Counted from the first letter of the stretch, positions 1 to 8,413 are shown. The stretch: DNA of 14,876 bases from Olsenella_K sp051878835 (GCA_051878835.1 JBJEKW010000025.1:1-14876); one strand, 5' to 3'. Notes: a model not told the origin generated them from the letters alone. Made by a program: numbers and translations.

Positions 1-140
1 CGTTGCTTTGCTTCTGGTTTGACATGTGGACCTCCCGGGGCGCAGACGTGTCTGCGGATAATGGCCTCCCTGTGGGCAGTACTTATATATTGAAGCTAAT
101 GCAAAGCCACCAAGCTGGCGCGTTCTTCTCGGCCACGAAG

Positions 141-170
141 GCAGGAATCCTGGCAAAGGGGTGTGGATGC
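141..170 (+). repeat. Degenerate solitary copy of the right-end repeat family
   Basis: GCAGGAATCCTGGCA at 141-155 matches 14 of 15 bases of GCAGAAATCCTGGCA in the third unit of the right-end array (14801-14815). It is followed by GGTGTGGATGC (160-170), which matches GGTGTGGGTGC of the same unit with one difference. About five bases of the unit are missing between the two blocks. Two ordered blocks make chance similarity less likely, so I read this as a decayed copy of the same dispersed intergenic repeat. Confidence 0.5.
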
Positions 171-182
171 TGCGAGTGGCGA

Positions 183-210
183 CTGTAGTGAGTGGTGGCT
201 GTCGTGAGTG
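183..210 (+). repeat. Pair of 12-bp repeats spaced 16 bp
   Basis: CTGTAGTGAGTG (183-194) and CTGTCGTGAGTG (199-210) differ at one base and start 16 bp apart. The stretch is non-coding as far as I can tell. No function is evident; it fits the repeat-rich character of the left flank. Confidence 0.45.
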
Positions 211-303
211 TCGGCCGATAGGTCGACAACGGCAGGTGCGCCTCCCGGTGGGCTAGATTGCAATGCGGCTTGTTGCGGAGGCGCTGCCCGTAGGTGGGGC
301 GTT

Positions 304-333
304 TTGCGGACGCGAATGTTGCGGACGTGAATG
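304..333 (+). repeat. 15-bp tandem duplication
   Basis: TTGCGGACGCGAATG (304-318) is followed directly by TTGCGGACGTGAATG (319-333), with one transition between units. A further partial match, TTGCGAAT, follows after three bases. It looks like a small replication-slippage duplication in non-coding DNA. Confidence 0.55.
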
Positions 334-786
334 CCATTGCGAATTTCGCGCGCGGCCGACCTCGTGTAAAGATACGAGCAAGCAAGTCGCTTCTGTCGAG
401 CGTAGTAATTGCGCTACCAGGTCATAACCCGCGGATATGTCCTTGCGCACGTTAGAGTTTTAGCTTATGGAAAGCTTTGAGCGCTATCATGTCTACGTCA
501 CTTTGGGCTTGCGTGCGGCAGCTTTGGACGGTTTTAACGGAAAACGTTCGTCTGGGCGGACGCCTTGGTGCGCGTCTTGGACCGGCTGAAGTTCGACCCA
601 CGTGGTTCGGCCGATGTGGGACGGCCGGCTGCGGTCCGGTTGATGCGGCTTGACTGAGGCGGTTCGGCTGGCTGTGGTCTCACCGGTGCAGTTTGACTGA
701 CGACGGCTCAGCCGAGGCAGATTGGGCGCCGCGCTGCTAGCCAGAGTGGCATGCGTTGTTCGTTGCAACATGGGAAAGCGAGCGGT

Positions 787-1599
787 ATGGGGCTCATCAA
801 GGAAGGTCACAGCGCGGTCAACACCACCGATTTGGTTGGAAGGTCTCTGGACGCCGGCGAGGCGGTCCAGAAGGCGGTCGGCAGAGCGCTGGGACGGCAG
901 CACCGCGTTCGCTCCTCCATTAAGACAAACAAGAGCTCGGCCACCCGCGAGCGCATCATGCGCGCAGCCGAGGGGCTCATGGTGGAGCGCGGCGGCGTGG
1001 GCTTCCAGATGTCCGAGGTGTCGGACCTGTGCCACATGTCGAAGGGCGCGCTGTACTACTACTTCTCGGACCGAGACGACCTGGCGAACGCGGTCTTCGA
1101 CGCCGAGCTGGACTCCTTTGCCGATGAGGTGGCGCACCAGGCGCTGGACTCCTCGTCCGCGCTTGAGGCGTTGGTGCAGCTGGCGGCGGTGTTTGCCAAG
1201 CGCTTCCGCTCGGGCACGCCGCTGGCGCTGGGCATGGTGCGCCAGCTGACCCACTTCCAGGAGGACCTTGCCGCGAACCGCGACTCGCGCATCGTCGATG
1301 TGGTCCTGATCCTGGCCCACCAGATCGAGCGCGCAAAGACCGAGGGCTTCGTCCGTCCCGAGATTGACGCCACGATGGCCGCCATCTCGGTGTGCGGCGC
1401 CTTCACCTTTGGCTCCATCACGGCGGGCGCGTACGGCGGCACGCCGAACGACCCCCAGCTGTCGCTGCACGTGCTGCAGATCATCATGTCGGGCATGGGC
1501 ACGCCCAACGCCGTCGAGGCACTGGCAAAGCTGGACGCCCAGAACAGCCAGAAGGGCGGCGGCAAGCCCGAGCCTCAGGCAAAGGACTCGAACGACTAA
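787..1599 (+). CDS. TetR/AcrR-family transcriptional regulator
   Basis: Predicted DNA-binding repressor-type protein of about 270 residues. An N-terminal TetR helix-turn-helix is clear: helix 1 around RERIMRAAEGLM, then the recognition region with SKGALYYYFSDRDDL, which contains the family's typical G-x-[LIV]-Y-x-[YH]-F-x-[SND]-[KR]-[DE]-[DE]-L pattern. The rest is an alpha-helical ligand/dimer domain without a recognisable ligand class, ending in a polar tail (KGGGKPEPQAKDSND). I chose ATG 787 because GGGAAAG lies about 10 nt upstream; ATG 751 has no visible ribosome site. Even so, about 52 residues precede the helix-turn-helix, where most family members have 5-20, so the true start may be internal (for example TTG 832). 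The only close neighbour is the convergent DUF438 gene, so the regulated target is unknown and may be its own promoter. Family call is secure; start and target are not. Confidence 0.85.
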   Translation: MGLIKEGHSAVNTTDLVGRSLDAGEAVQKAVGRALGRQHRVRSSIKTNKSSATRERIMRAAEGLMVERGGVGFQMSEVSDLCHMSKGALYYYFSDRDDLANAVFDAELDSFADEVAHQALDSSSALEALVQLAAVFAKRFRSGTPLALGMVRQLTHFQEDLAANRDSRIVDVVLILAHQIERAKTEGFVRPEIDATMAAISVCGAFTFGSITAGAYGGTPNDPQLSLHVLQIIMSGMGTPNAVEALAKLDAQNSQKGGGKPEPQAKDSND

Positions 1600-1605
1600 G
1601 AAAGA

Positions 1606-1645
1606 GCTCCGGGTCGCCCAAGGCGGGTCGGAGCCCTGCTTTATT
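1606..1645 (+). terminator. Intrinsic terminator of the TetR gene
   Basis: Seven bases after the TetR stop codon, GCTCCG (1606-1611) pairs with CGGAGC (1629-1634), with an inner CGCC-CAA-GGCG stem. The T-rich stretch CTTTATT follows at 1639-1645. The T-tract is interrupted, so termination efficiency is uncertain. Confidence 0.65.
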
Positions 1646-1754
1646 GCTCGGAAATAATCAACAGGCAAGAAGAACCTCTTGCCCTCATCGTGTCATTCCT
1701 ACGCGAGGGGGATTCAGGTGAGAAGGACCGGGCGAGAAGGGCTCTGGCCCAGCC

Positions 1755-3422
1755 TTACCGCTGCGGCTTGCCTGCCGTACGGCAGGCGCCGGCCTGGCCG
1801 AAGTGCTCCTGCGCGAAGCCCATGCGCTGCACGACCTCCATCGTGCCGACGTAGGCGCCCTTGCGGTCGCGGACGGCCATGTAGCGCACCAGCACGGGCT
1901 CGCCCTGCTTCTGCATCCAGATGCCGAAGCTGTCGCGCTCGCCCGACTTCAGGGCGGCGATGACCGACCTCACCATCTCCTGCGCCTTGGGCGGGTGGCA
2001 GTCCCAGACCTTGCGGCCCAGCGCGGTGGGCGGGCGCTTGAAGAGCTTCTTTTGCCCGTCATCGTTCCAGTACAGGTTCGTCTCGTTGTCGTCGATGAAG
2101 GTGATCTCGAGGGGCAGCGTGTTCAGCATCGCGTCCAGCTGCGCGGGCGTGAAGCTGCCGGAGGGCAGGGTGATCGTGGCACCGCTGACCTGGCCCGCGT
2201 TGACGCCCGTCTGCTCGCCTGCGTGCTGGGCCCACTTTTGGAAGTAGGCCTCGCCCGTCTGCCAGGTGCCGGCGTCGTCGATGATGCACAGGTCGTAGCC
2301 CTTCATGTCGACGTACATGCGCAGCCAGTCCTCGTCGCTGAAGTTCTTCACGCACAGGGGCAGCAGGATGTTGGCCTCCTTGTAGGTCATCTCCTGCGCG
2401 CGCGTCAGGACGGCGTCCAGCCGCTGGTGCCACGACTCGCCGCGCTCGCTGGTGTTCAGCAGGTTCCTCAGGGCACCGCGAATCTCGTCGTCCACGCTCC
2501 ACATGACGTCGGCGGGGCCCGAGTAGCCGTAGCGGGTCTTCAGGATGGGGTAGATGAGGTCGCCTTTCTTTGCATAGTGGACGCCCAGCTGCGACAGCAC
2601 GCGCAGGCTCGCCGTCAGCTGCTCCTGGTCGCTTGCGTCCAGGGCGTCGCGCACCTGCTGGATGGCCTTCTCGATGGCGGCGTTCTCCAGAGAGAGCACG
2701 CGCACGGGGTGGCCGGGGATGGTGGCCAGGACCCTGATCTGGAAGTCGTCCTTGCCCGAGCCCGTGGCCATGGCGTCCATGACGGCGTTCTCGGCGTTGG
2801 CGATGCGCTCCTCGCGCGTGGCGCCGTGGAACAGGGCGGAGTGCACGTCGCACAGGCGCTGCACGTCGGACACCTTGGCGCCGCCCTCGATGAGGCCCTG
2901 CTCGGCGCGGGCGATCTCGCCCGCGTCCACGTTCTGGAAGTTGGCCACGAACTCGGCGCGCACCTTCTCCAGGGGCTCGCCGGCCGAGAGGCGCTCGACG
3001 TAGCTGCTCAGAAGCTTCGCACGGCCCGCCTCGTCCAGCGGCTGGACGGGGGAGGCGGCAGGGGTGTCGGCGTCGGTGGCGTCAGCTGCGTCGGCATCGG
3101 AAGCCTGGCCGCTGGCCGGCTGGGTCGCGGCGTCGTCTGTCGCGGGTGCCTGCTGCGCGGCACCGTCTGCCTTCGCCGGGGCACCGCCCACCTGCACGCC
3201 CGTGACCTCGAAGCCCGCGTCCTCGAACGCGCGCACGGCTTGGGCCAGGTCGATGCCCTTTATGCCGCAGCCCTTGGGCACGGTCATGACGCGACCCACG
3301 GAGTTCAGGGCGGCCGGCTTCACGGTGTCGGTGAAGCCCAGACTCACCATCACCTGGGCGAAGTCGGGATACTGCTTTGCCAGGTCGTGGACGCTCTTGC
3401 TGAGGTCGAGGGTCTTGCTCAT
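1755..3422 (-). CDS. DUF1858/DUF438/hemerythrin-like/PAS domain protein
   Basis: A 555-residue, probably cytoplasmic sensor or redox-type protein. Domains in order: a DUF1858/ScdA_N-like segment (about 1-75, with VPKGCGIKGIDL); an Ala/Asp/Pro/Gln-rich linker (about 80-128); a DUF438 helical region (about 130-200); a hemerythrin HHE-like four-helix bundle (about 230-360); and a PAS domain (about 435-533, with FIDDNETNLYWNDDGQ and the end GTMEVVQRM). Possible iron ligands H238, E246, H282 and E349 are present. The position after HYAKK, often Glu in HHE proteins, is Gly287, and DDEIR (311-315) stands where many HHE domains have HDEIR. ATG 3422 is chosen because AGGAGG lies 7 nt upstream on the minus strand; an upstream extension to 3590 would cross that site and is rich in Pro/Arg/Gln. 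Family members are often annotated with roles in anaerobe redox or nitrosative stress; the function here is unproven. It is divergent from metK and convergent with tetR. Confidence 0.85.
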   Translation of the reverse strand: MSKTLDLSKSVHDLAKQYPDFAQVMVSLGFTDTVKPAALNSVGRVMTVPKGCGIKGIDLAQAVRAFEDAGFEVTGVQVGGAPAKADGAAQQAPATDDAATQPASGQASDADAADATDADTPAASPVQPLDEAGRAKLLSSYVERLSAGEPLEKVRAEFVANFQNVDAGEIARAEQGLIEGGAKVSDVQRLCDVHSALFHGATREERIANAENAVMDAMATGSGKDDFQIRVLATIPGHPVRVLSLENAAIEKAIQQVRDALDASDQEQLTASLRVLSQLGVHYAKKGDLIYPILKTRYGYSGPADVMWSVDDEIRGALRNLLNTSERGESWHQRLDAVLTRAQEMTYKEANILLPLCVKNFSDEDWLRMYVDMKGYDLCIIDDAGTWQTGEAYFQKWAQHAGEQTGVNAGQVSGATITLPSGSFTPAQLDAMLNTLPLEITFIDDNETNLYWNDDGQKKLFKRPPTALGRKVWDCHPPKAQEMVRSVIAALKSGERDSFGIWMQKQGEPVLVRYMAVRDRKGAYVGTMEVVQRMGFAQEHFGQAGACRTAGKPQR

Positions 3423-3573
3423 GGAATCCTCCTGGGGTTGGGCCCGTGGGGTGGGCGGGCGTTCGTCGCTGCGTTGCGGGCGATGTTGAGGCGCCGGGTG
3501 CCCGTGCGATGCAGCGGAAGTGGTTCGATCTCCTTGTTCGTCTTGAACTGTACCCACGTTTGTCACATATTGT

Positions 3574-3589
3574 TGTTGGAATTCCAACA
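3574..3589. promoter_or_regulatory. 16-bp perfect palindrome, candidate operator
   Basis: TGTTGGAATTCCAACA is perfectly self-complementary over 16 bp. It lies about 150 bp upstream of the DUF438-protein start and just downstream of, and slightly overlapping, a possible minus-strand -10 TAGTAT. That placement would suit a repressor site near the transcription start. The half-site TTGGAA is loosely reminiscent of Crp/Fnr-type boxes but lacks their usual central spacing, so the regulator is unknown. Confidence 0.45.
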
Positions 3590-3723
3590 TACTAGACTTT
3601 TCCAGCGAATTTGGACGGCCCGAACGGTCGGCAGCTCGACCCGGAACGCGCCAGCCATCGAATTCGTGACCTCATGCGTCATCAAATATAGGAATTTTGA
3701 CCAATCGTTAATTTTGGGGAATC

Positions 3724-3741
3724 CAGCCTGTTAAAAGGCTG
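3724..3741 (+). other. Short hairpin in the metK upstream region
   Basis: CAGCCT (3724-3729) and AGGCTG (3736-3741) form a 6-bp stem around the loop GTTAAA. No T-tract follows on either strand, so it is not a standard terminator. It may be a leader structure or chance. Confidence 0.25.
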
Positions 3742-3837
3742 CGCGCAAGAGTAGCATACCGAATCGTGAGTGCGATTTCGCGCCGGACCAATCCGCCATC
3801 TTCATCAGTGGTCGCGCGAACGTGGAAGGGAACTAGC

Positions 3838-5088
<1,251 letters not shown>

Positions 5089-5123
5089 GCAACCGCATCC
5101 AGCTTGCTCACAAAACAATTGTC

Positions 5124-5160
5124 AAGAAGGGCACCTCGCTAGTCGGGGTGCCCTTCTTTG
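5124..5160 (+). terminator. metK: Strong intrinsic terminator of metK
   Basis: AAGAAGGGCACC (5124-5135) is the exact reverse complement of GGTGCCCTTCTT (5147-5158), giving a 12-bp perfect stem with an 11-nt loop. The end of the right arm plus TTTG supplies the T-rich tail. Confidence 0.93.
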
Positions 5161-5189
5161 TTGACAGAAACATTGCATATATATATATT
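5161..5189 (+). promoter_or_regulatory. Near-consensus sigma-70-type promoter
   Basis: TTGACA (5161-5166) is separated by exactly 17 bp from TATATT (5184-5189), inside an AT-rich run that is rare in this GC-rich window. It begins where the metK terminator stops, so it starts a new unit. The expected transcript start near 5196 gives a leader of about 80 nt before the small membrane protein at 5278. Confidence 0.85.
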
Positions 5190-5277
5190 CACCTTAAGCT
5201 TCTGTCGGGTTCATCACTTTGCGTGTATCACAGGTTAGTTCGCTTCTGTAACTGGGTGTCTAACGTAGGAGGCACGT

Positions 5278-5388
5278 ATGGGAGCACAGGAGTTCCTGGT
5301 GATTCTGTCCATCTACTGGTGGGTCATCGCGCTGGTGGTCGTGCTGATCGTGTTGCTCGTGCGCCGTGCAAAGAAGAACACGAAGTAG
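5278..5388 (+). CDS. 36-residue single-span membrane miniprotein
   Basis: A very short gene that is easily missed. ATG 5278 is preceded by TAGGAGG with 6 nt spacing, a near-ideal ribosome site. The product begins MGAQEFLVILSIYWW, continues with an uninterrupted hydrophobic stretch rich in Val, Leu and Ile (about residues 7-28) and ends in a positively charged tail, RRAKKNTK (29-36). That layout predicts one membrane helix with the basic C-terminus in the cytoplasm. It has its own strong promoter (5161-5189) and a following hairpin-T signal (5473-5505), which supports real expression. I do not recognise a family and assign no function; possibilities include a small membrane-protein regulator, a stress miniprotein or a type I toxin-like peptide. 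No antisense RNA promoter was identified. Confidence 0.78.
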   Translation: MGAQEFLVILSIYWWVIALVVVLIVLLVRRAKKNTK

Positions 5389-5543
5389 TCCTTCTTGCCC
5401 TGGCTCTCCGCTGGTGACGAGGCGATGCTAGCGGTTTCATGGAACCACGGTTACGAAGTGTTTCGATGTGAAGAAGGCGGCTGTCTGCGGGCGGCCGCTT
5501 TTCTTATGGTGGAGAAGAACATCACAACTCGAAGGAGAGCCAC
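5389..5543. other. Spacer between the miniprotein gene and the deacylase gene
   Basis: This 155-bp spacer contains the hairpin-T element at 5473-5505 and the deacylase ribosome site. No good promoter pair was seen, and only about 38 bp separate the hairpin's T-tract from ATG 5544. The deacylase may therefore depend on readthrough from the upstream promoter. Confidence 0.4.
5473..5505 (+). terminator. Intrinsic terminator or attenuator
   Basis: GCGGC (5477-5481) pairs with GCCGC (5494-5498). Flanking A-T and G-T pairs extend the stem to about 9 bp around a 12-nt loop, and TTTTCTT (5499-5505) follows. It ends the miniprotein transcript or attenuates expression of the downstream deacylase gene. 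Confidence 0.72.
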
Positions 5544-6029
5544 ATGTCGTTCCAGAGCGTGAAGGAGTACCTGCGCCAGTACGGCGTGGAGGACAACGTC
5601 GTCGAGTTCGAGCAGTCCAGCGCCACGGTGGAGCTGGCGGCGCAGGACCTGGGGTGCGAGCCGGCCCTCATCGCGAAGACCATGGCCTGCGACGTGGACG
5701 GGCATGCCGTGTTGGTGGTGTGCGCCGGCGACGCCAAGCTGTGGAGCTCCGCGTTCAAGAAGCAGTTCGGCGCGAAGCCGCGCTTTGTACCCGCGGACCA
5801 GCTGATACAGGAGGTGGGCCACCCCATGGGCGGCGTGTGCCCCTTCGACGTGCGCCCGGGCGTGCAGACCTACCTGGACGTCTCGCTGCGGCGCTTCGAC
5901 CGCGTGTTTCCCGCCGCAGGCAGCGCGAACAGCGCGGTCGGCCTGACGCTGCCGCAGCTGGAGCGCTGCTCGCAGTCGCAGGGCTGGGTGGACGTGTGCA
6001 AGGGATGGCGCCAGGAGAGCGCCGCGTAG
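5544..6029 (+). CDS. YbaK/EbsC-family aminoacyl-tRNA deacylase
   Basis: Predicted cytoplasmic editing enzyme that hydrolyses wrongly charged aminoacyl-tRNA in trans (the YbaK/ProX/EbsC fold). The 161-residue size fits a stand-alone domain. Family features are visible: a conserved lysine in ALIAKTM (K45), the glycine-rich motif GHPMGGVCPFD (92-102; family pattern G-H-x-x-G-G-V-x-P-F), and a C-terminal VFPAAGS segment (121-127) followed by LTLPQLE (134-140). The start is ATG 5544, with AAGGAG about 8 nt upstream. It stands between the miniprotein and the priA operon, about 80 nt before priA. The substrate cannot be read from sequence: family members act on Cys-tRNA(Pro), Ala-tRNA(Pro) and others. 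Confidence 0.9.
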   Translation: MSFQSVKEYLRQYGVEDNVVEFEQSSATVELAAQDLGCEPALIAKTMACDVDGHAVLVVCAGDAKLWSSAFKKQFGAKPRFVPADQLIQEVGHPMGGVCPFDVRPGVQTYLDVSLRRFDRVFPAAGSANSAVGLTLPQLERCSQSQGWVDVCKGWRQESAA

Positions 6030-6109
6030 GGACGTGGTTCGCGCGGTGCGCAGATGGTAGCATGGGTGGATGCCTGTACCTGCGGGCACCGTGAAAGGAG
6101 CATCCGTCC

Positions 6110-8413
6110 GTGCCATTTGCCTCCGTCGTCCTGGACATACCCACGCGCGCCATCGAGGGCAGCTTCGACTACCTGATTCCGCAGCAGCTGGAGGACAGCT
6201 GCCAGGTGGGCTGCACCGTGCTGGTGCGCTTCAGCCACCGCAGCGCGGTGGGCTACGTGGTCCAGGTGAAGGACGAGCCCTCGGCGGGCGTGGCCGCCTC
6301 AAAGCTGCTGCCCGTGGAGCAGGTGCTGGCTCCCAGCGCGTTCGACCAGGTGGGTGCACGCGTAGCACTGTGGGTGGCGCGCGAGTACGCGTGCCCGGCG
6401 TGCGACGCCATCAGACTGTTTTTGGCGCCAGGACAGAACGTGAAGGTGCGGCGCGCCGCGAAGGGCGAGCCGTGGGAGCTGGTGTGCGACCGCGCGGGGG
6501 CGGTGGACGACCGCTGGGTCTCGCTGACCGCGAAGGCCGAGGGTTTCGTCCCGGCAAAGAACGCGACGCGCCAGCGCGAGCTTCTGGCCGCGCTGGCAGC
6601 GGGCCCCATGCGCATGGCCGAGCTGCGCGCCACCATGGGCGGCGTCTCGTCGGCGGTGAGCTCGCTGCAGAAGCGCGGCGTCGTCGAGGTGACGCAGCGC
6701 CGGCGCGTGCGCGGCAGCGAGGGAACCACGCTGTCCAGCGCCCAGGCGCCTAGGCCGCAGCACCTGACCCAGGGACAGGTGCGCGCGCTGGCTGCCATCG
6801 ACCAGGCGCGTACCGCCGGCAAGGGAGACGTGGTGCTGGTGGACGGCGTCACGGGCTCGGGAAAGACCGAGGTTTACCTGGACGCCATCGAGCATGCACT
6901 GCAGCAGGGGCGCGGCGCCATCGTACTGGTGCCCGAGATTTCCCTGACTGCGCAGACCGTGGGTCGCTTCCGCTCGCGCTTTGGCGACCGCGTGGCGGTG
7001 TTGCACTCGCGCCTCTCGGTGGGCGAGCGCTTCGACCAGTGGGACCTCGTGCGCCAGGGAAAGGCGCGGGTGGTCGTGGGCGCGCGCTCGGCGCTGTTCG
7101 CACCGCTGGCGGACCCCGGCCTCATCATCATCGACGAGGAGCACGAGGGCTCCTACAAGCAGGACCAGTCGCCGCGCTACCACGCGCGCGAGGTGGCCGC
7201 GCAGATGGCGCGCGAGCGTGGGTGCGCCCTGGTTCTGGGCAGCGCCACGCCCTCGCTGGAGAGCTTGCAGCGCTGCCGTGCCGGCAGCTGGCGCGGCGCC
7301 TCCTGGACCAGGGTCAGCATGCCCGAGCGCCCCGGCGGCTCGGCTTTGCCCTCCATCCAGGTGGTCAACATGGCGGAGCAGTTCCATGGCGGGAACCGCT
7401 CGATCTTCTCGGCACCCTTGGCCGAGGCCTTGCAGGAGGTGGCGCAAAGGCGGCAGAAGGCGGTCCTCATGCTGAACCGTCGCGGATTCGCCAGCTTCCT
7501 GATGTGCCGCGACTGCGGTTGCGTGCCCGAGTGTCCGCACTGCTCGACGGCGCTGACCTACCATGAGCGCACGCACACGCTGGAGTGCCACACGTGCGGG
7601 CGCAGCTGGCCGCAGCGCGCCTATCCCGACCCGTCCACGCGCTGTCCCAACTGCGGCAGCCGCTACATGGCGGCGTTCGGCGTGGGCACGCAGCGCGTGG
7701 AGGACGAGCTGCGCGCGCTTCTGCCCGACGACGTGGACATCGTGCGCATGGACGCCGACACCACGAAGGGGAAGGGCGACCACCAGCGGCTGCTGGAGCG
7801 CTTTGACGCTTCTGCCTGCGCGGTTTTGGTGGGGACGCAGATGATAGCGAAGGGACTGGACTTCCCCGAGGTTACGCTCGTAGGTGTGGTGAACGCAGAC
7901 ACCACCCTGAAGCTGCCCGACTTTCGCGCGGCGGAGCGCACGTACGACCTGCTGGAGCAGGTGGCCGGGCGCGCCGGCAGGGGAGACACCCCCGGCCGGG
8001 TCATCGTGCAGACGTACTGGGCCAACCACCCGGCCATCCAGGCGGTGGCGCAGCACGACCGCGCGCTGTTCGAGGATGCCGAGCTGGCCGAGCGGCAGGA
8101 GGCCGACTACCCGCCGTTCAGCCGTCTGGCCAACGTGGTGGTGTGGGGAAAGAACGCCGCCTCGGTGCGCTCCACCTGCGACGCCATGGCGCGGCAGCTG
8201 CGCGAGCGCGTGGGAGACCGCCCCGGGTGGGAGATCTTGGGTCCGGCCGACTGCGTGAAGGCGCGCGTGAAGGACCGCTTTCGCAGGCACGTGCTGGTGA
8301 AGGCCCCGCCCACGGCGGACCTGGGCCCGCTGCTGTCGGAATGCGCCGCCGCCATAGGGCAGCGGATGGGTATGAACATTGCGTTGGACATTGACGCTTA
8401 CGACATGATGTAG
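6110..8413 (+). CDS. priA: Primosomal protein N' (replication restart helicase PriA)
   Basis: A superfamily-2 3'-5' DNA helicase that recognises stalled or collapsed forks and reloads the replisome. The 767-residue protein has an N-terminal DNA-binding region (start PFASVVLDIPTRAIEGSFDYLIP), Walker A GVTGSGKTE (246-254, K252), Walker B DEEH (342-345) followed by GSYKQDQSPRYHARE, motif III LGSATPSLES, and motifs V-VI GTQMIAKGLDFP (from 575) and QVAGRAGRG (617-625). Between motifs III and V an insertion carries paired cysteines CRDC, CPHC, CHTC and CPNC (466-515), the two-zinc domain of PriA. All motifs are intact. The start is GTG 6110, with AAAGGAG about 9 nt upstream; no ATG fits better. It is the first gene of the run leading into def, 10 nt downstream. 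Confidence 0.97.
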   Translation: MPFASVVLDIPTRAIEGSFDYLIPQQLEDSCQVGCTVLVRFSHRSAVGYVVQVKDEPSAGVAASKLLPVEQVLAPSAFDQVGARVALWVAREYACPACDAIRLFLAPGQNVKVRRAAKGEPWELVCDRAGAVDDRWVSLTAKAEGFVPAKNATRQRELLAALAAGPMRMAELRATMGGVSSAVSSLQKRGVVEVTQRRRVRGSEGTTLSSAQAPRPQHLTQGQVRALAAIDQARTAGKGDVVLVDGVTGSGKTEVYLDAIEHALQQGRGAIVLVPEISLTAQTVGRFRSRFGDRVAVLHSRLSVGERFDQWDLVRQGKARVVVGARSALFAPLADPGLIIIDEEHEGSYKQDQSPRYHAREVAAQMARERGCALVLGSATPSLESLQRCRAGSWRGASWTRVSMPERPGGSALPSIQVVNMAEQFHGGNRSIFSAPLAEALQEVAQRRQKAVLMLNRRGFASFLMCRDCGCVPECPHCSTALTYHERTHTLECHTCGRSWPQRAYPDPSTRCPNCGSRYMAAFGVGTQRVEDELRALLPDDVDIVRMDADTTKGKGDHQRLLERFDASACAVLVGTQMIAKGLDFPEVTLVGVVNADTTLKLPDFRAAERTYDLLEQVAGRAGRGDTPGRVIVQTYWANHPAIQAVAQHDRALFEDAELAERQEADYPPFSRLANVVVWGKNAASVRSTCDAMARQLRERVGDRPGWEILGPADCVKARVKDRFRRHVLVKAPPTADLGPLLSECAAAIGQRMGMNIALDIDAYDMM

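Larger units (their letters stand above)
1..786. other. Gene-free left flank with degenerate repeats
   Basis: I see no reading frame here with a ribosome site and a recognisable protein. The open frames on both strands give compositionally biased peptides. The stretch holds a partial copy of the right-end repeat family (141-170), a 16-bp-spaced repeat (183-210), a 15-bp tandem pair (304-333), two TTGACTGA octamers 43 bp apart (650-657, 693-700) and a short inverted repeat CGCAGAC-GT-GTCTGCG (41-56). A TTGACA at 19-24 has no matching -10. The promoter of the downstream TetR gene should lie in the last few hundred bases, but no good hexamer pair was found. A small RNA or decayed gene cannot be excluded. 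Confidence 0.6.
3423..3837. other. Divergent intergenic region, DUF438 gene / metK
   Basis: This 415-bp spacer carries the control regions of two outward-reading genes. It holds the AGGAGG site of the minus-strand gene just past 3422, a 16-bp perfect palindrome (3574-3589), AT-rich DNA at 3680-3725, a small hairpin (3724-3741) and the metK ribosome site GGAAGGG about 7 nt before ATG 3838. TTGACC at 3698-3703 could be a -35 for metK, but no convincing -10 lies 16-18 bp downstream. On the minus strand TAGTAT (3587-3592) and TATATT (about 3684-3690) are possible -10 elements with weak -35 partners. I see no SAM riboswitch fold. Confidence 0.5.

Noticed and set aside
19..47. Promoter beginning with TTGACA at 19
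   Set aside because: No plausible -10 hexamer lies 16-19 bp downstream and no gene follows.
493..1668. 391-residue minus-strand frame over the TetR gene
   Set aside because: Low-complexity Arg/His/Val/Ala composition; the opposite strand has a clear TetR helix-turn-helix.
3510..3545. tRNA-like T-arm (GGTTCGATC)
   Set aside because: No flanking T-stem pairing, acceptor stem or anticodon arm could be matched around it.
1803..3734. 643-residue plus-strand frame over the DUF438 gene
   Set aside because: Mirror of the minus-strand gene, Val/Leu/Gly/His-rich; the minus-strand gene has AGGAGG and recognisable domains.
3590..3837. SAM riboswitch in front of metK
   Set aside because: No recognisable multi-helix junction or expression-platform terminator; only one 6-bp hairpin without a T-tract.
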